Assembly: GCA_964418575.1 (NCBI GenBank)
Contig: CAYQMI010000058.1
Location: 1 to 23,055, forward strand
Origin: Glaciecola sp964418575
Lineage (GTDB): Bacteria > Pseudomonadota > Gammaproteobacteria > Enterobacterales > Alteromonadaceae
Reading direction: 5' to 3'
DNA: 23,055 nt
This document shows positions 20,990 through 23,055 of the stretch, in pieces. Below the pieces are notes generated by a model. It saw only the letters and a list, made by a program, of their open reading frames with translations. It was not told where the DNA came from and searched no databases. Every line of letters begins with the position of its first letter. The first letter of the stretch is position 1. The position numbers and the translations under genes were made by a program.

Positions 20990-23055
20990 TTATAAACTAA
21001 ATTCTTGCTTTAATGCAGCTACTCTTTCGATTGACACAGGGTTTTCAAATTCTCTCGATTCGAGTCTGCGCTTTGCGATCACTGTTGAGCCATTGCGCAG
21101 CAAAGCATCAATATAATTAAGCACAATCTCCTCATTTTGAACGTCATCGCTCATTACGCCGTTGTATATTTCAACCGCGTCCTCAACCTTACCTAAACGC
21201 ATCATTACTTGTGCATAAGTGTCGGCGGTAGGAACATTGTCTGACTGGATCTCATATGCACGCTTTGCAAACTCTTCAGCATTGACCAAGTCGCCCTCTT
21301 CCATCAGAAGATACGCCAGGTTATTTAACACAACAAAATTGTTTGGCGTGGCCTCTAGCATTTCTCGATATGTAGCTATCGCTTGCTCGCTATCAGATGA
21401 AATTTGACGCTCCGCTAACAACATTTTCGCGCGCATATCATTAGGAAATGCTTGAGTATGAGCCTCAATTACTTTGAAACTCTCCTCTGGCTGATTTGTT
21501 TGCTCAAGCGCTTGCACTAGCACAAATAAATTATCCGTTTTTTTGTTATCTTCATAAGAAATACGGGCATCTTCTAAAGCGTCTGCAGGTCTTTTCTCTA
21601 ATAGTGCAACTCTCGCTTTTACGCCTCGCAAAAACGGAAGCCGATCAAGCTTTTCGTCTAGCTGAGCCATGCTTTTGTTCGCTTCTCGTGCATCTCCTGC
21701 CATGGCATAAAAGTAAGATTGCAATACAATTATCTGAGGGCTGTCATTGCGTGCTAAAAATTCTGTTGTGAGTTTTATGCCCTTTTCATAGTCGCGTTTT
21801 GAATCAAGAATTAACAAGTGCCCTATTATTGCGCTTTCTTGCTTTGGCTGCACTTCCGCCCATTTCTCGTAATGCTTTTCTGCCGCGTCTATTTGGTTGT
21901 CGCGCATTAGCGCAAAGCCACGCATTGACCAATATTGATTTGGCGCAGAGCGGTCAGCTGAGATACTGTTTAAGGCTTCAAGACCCAACTTATCTTGGTT
22001 TGTCGCTAGCGCAGCTCTTGCTAACAATAGCGCTAGCGCTTGATTGCTCTTGTCACGATTAAACGCTCGTTGAATACGGTCTATGGAGTCGCTTGCGTCA
22101 CCTTTCTCAAGTTGAATTGCAAACAAACTTGCCAAACCGACTACGTTTGCAGGTTCTTTTTCTAATAGCTGCTCGGTCAGTTTAGTGCCTTCGGTAACAT
22201 TTCGTTGGCGCAGATTATATCGAATCATGGCCACTAACACTGCAGTGCTATCTGGCTCTAGCTCTTGTGCTTTGTTTAACACAACAATGGCTTTGCGATA
22301 GTTCTGCACGCGTTGATACACCTCAGCTTCTAGCAAGTAGCCTTCGGCGTCCTCTGGTGCGCTTTCTTGCCACTGAGCGGCTAACTCTAGTGCCTTTTCA
22401 AATTGTTCAGTGCCTAAATATGCAGTCGCTAAAGTTGCCTTTGCGGTCATGGAATCTGGCGCTTTCTCAACCGCTTCTTCGAGGTTAATCAAACCTTCAA
22501 CATCATTCAAAGAAAGCTTTAAAATCCCTAAACGCGTTAAATCGTCTGCGGTCTCACTGATTTTATCGGCTTGTGCGATAACCTCTCTCGCGGCATCAAC
22601 GTTGCCTTCTTGAATAAGCTCATAACCTGCACGCGAGAATAACGATGCATCAGCCGGACTTAGTTCACCAATTCTTGGTAATACTTGGCTTGCATCGGTA
22701 CCCATGTCAGCCTGCAGCTGACTTGCTGCTAGAATACGTAAACCAGGGTGCCCATCTGGTAAAAATTGCGCAACCATCGATAGGTGTCCAACCGCTTTCT
22801 CATAATCACCTAATTGATAGGCAGAAAAACCTGCAATTAAGCGAACTCGCGGGTCTTGTTCGCCATAACTAATTGCCTTTGTGCTGTAATCGAGCGCTTC
22901 CTCATAATCTTTGTTCGCTGCGCGAATAATACCCTTGAGCATATTAAGCAGTGGATTGGTGTCGCTGATTTCCATTAATTCATCGACGTGCACTTCTGCG
23001 CGCTCAATCTCGCCTTGCTGAACGAGCATATTCGCTAGCGCAAATTTAGACTCAA
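20990..23055 (-). CDS. prsT: PrsT-like TPR-repeat protein of PEP-CTERM systems, 5' end outside window
   Basis: At least 688 residues, built almost entirely of TPR helix pairs (for example DYEKAVGHLSMVAQFLPDGH, ANVVGLASLFAIQLEKGD, NNFVVLNNLAYLLMEEGD). The frame is still open at the window edge, so the start, and the expected lipoprotein signal, lie to the right. The arrangement and phrases such as GDYEKAVGHL, LPDGHPGLRILAASQL and VVLNNLAYLLMEEGD match the PEP-CTERM system TPR-repeat lipoprotein PrsT (TIGR02917), which accompanies exosortase and exopolysaccharide genes. It probably is a periplasm-facing scaffold for polysaccharide export. Its terminator is at 20911-20944. The ion channel gene beyond is separate. 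No exosortase is visible within the window. Confidence 0.8.
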   Translation of the reverse strand, partial: ESKFALANMLVQQGEIERAEVHVDELMEISDTNPLLNMLKGIIRAANKDYEEALDYSTKAISYGEQDPRVRLIAGFSAYQLGDYEKAVGHLSMVAQFLPDGHPGLRILAASQLQADMGTDASQVLPRIGELSPADASLFSRAGYELIQEGNVDAAREVIAQADKISETADDLTRLGILKLSLNDVEGLINLEEAVEKAPDSMTAKATLATAYLGTEQFEKALELAAQWQESAPEDAEGYLLEAEVYQRVQNYRKAIVVLNKAQELEPDSTAVLVAMIRYNLRQRNVTEGTKLTEQLLEKEPANVVGLASLFAIQLEKGDASDSIDRIQRAFNRDKSNQALALLLARAALATNQDKLGLEALNSISADRSAPNQYWSMRGFALMRDNQIDAAEKHYEKWAEVQPKQESAIIGHLLILDSKRDYEKGIKLTTEFLARNDSPQIIVLQSYFYAMAGDAREANKSMAQLDEKLDRLPFLRGVKARVALLEKRPADALEDARISYEDNKKTDNLFVLVQALEQTNQPEESFKVIEAHTQAFPNDMRAKMLLAERQISSDSEQAIATYREMLEATPNNFVVLNNLAYLLMEEGDLVNAEEFAKRAYEIQSDNVPTADTYAQVMMRLGKVEDAVEIYNGVMSDDVQNEEIVLNYIDALLRNGSTVIAKRRLESREFENPVSIERVAALKQEFSL

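Overview
The window looks like chromosome of a marine gammaproteobacterium, most likely of the Alteromonadales. The reasons are the gene order nudF-yqiB-yqiA-parE beside a divergent tolC, a complete EF-P lysylation set (efp, epmA, epmB), a PrsT-type TPR protein of the PEP-CTERM/exosortase world, and a cassette array whose attC sites resemble those of Vibrio-like chromosomal integrons. The genus is an inference; no rRNA or other marker is present.

Bases 1 to about 3,800 are part of an integron gene-cassette array, all reading rightward. I see one partial attC at the left edge, four further complete attC-like sites and one half attC. Cassettes, in order: a RelBE-type toxin-antitoxin with its own promoter; a composite of a SAM methyltransferase and a HigBA toxin-antitoxin fused through a broken attC; an unknown two-helix membrane protein; an HTH protein with a membrane segment; and a type I signal peptidase. 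The array is supported by the pairing rule of mobile cassettes: the 7-base R' at the start of a cassette is the reverse complement of R'' at its end. This holds exactly for three cassettes and with one mismatch for a fourth. The last cassette has no recognisable attC. No integrase gene is in the window; it would be expected to the left.

From 3,950 to about 5,450 there is an exported unknown protein, a small conserved-looking protein, and a 100-N scaffold gap flanked by two identical 55-bp copies, most likely an assembly artefact.

From 5,447 to 8,082 lies the EF-P module: efp and epmA in a leftward operon and epmB divergent from efp across only 36 bp. Then follow a YjfB-like small protein, a small unknown protein, a shared terminator, and a leftward two-gene operon (unknown exported protein plus a TraB/GumN/Tiki-type protein overlapping by ATGA). 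A secreted unknown protein and a LysR regulator are divergently arranged around a 435-bp AT-rich spacer.

From 13,324 rightward are a small exported protein, parE, yqiA, yqiB, nudF and divergent tolC. The cpdA gene that usually sits between yqiB and yqiA is absent. The right end carries an FKBP-type isomerase downstream of a BacNav-type voltage-gated cation channel with an unusually acidic selectivity filter, and finally a long TPR protein (PrsT-like) running off the right edge.

The part most likely to hold something new is the cassette array: a chimeric toxin gene, an attC with an odd double core, and two unknown or unusual membrane-linked cassette proteins. I did not find a convincing wholly new multi-gene system.
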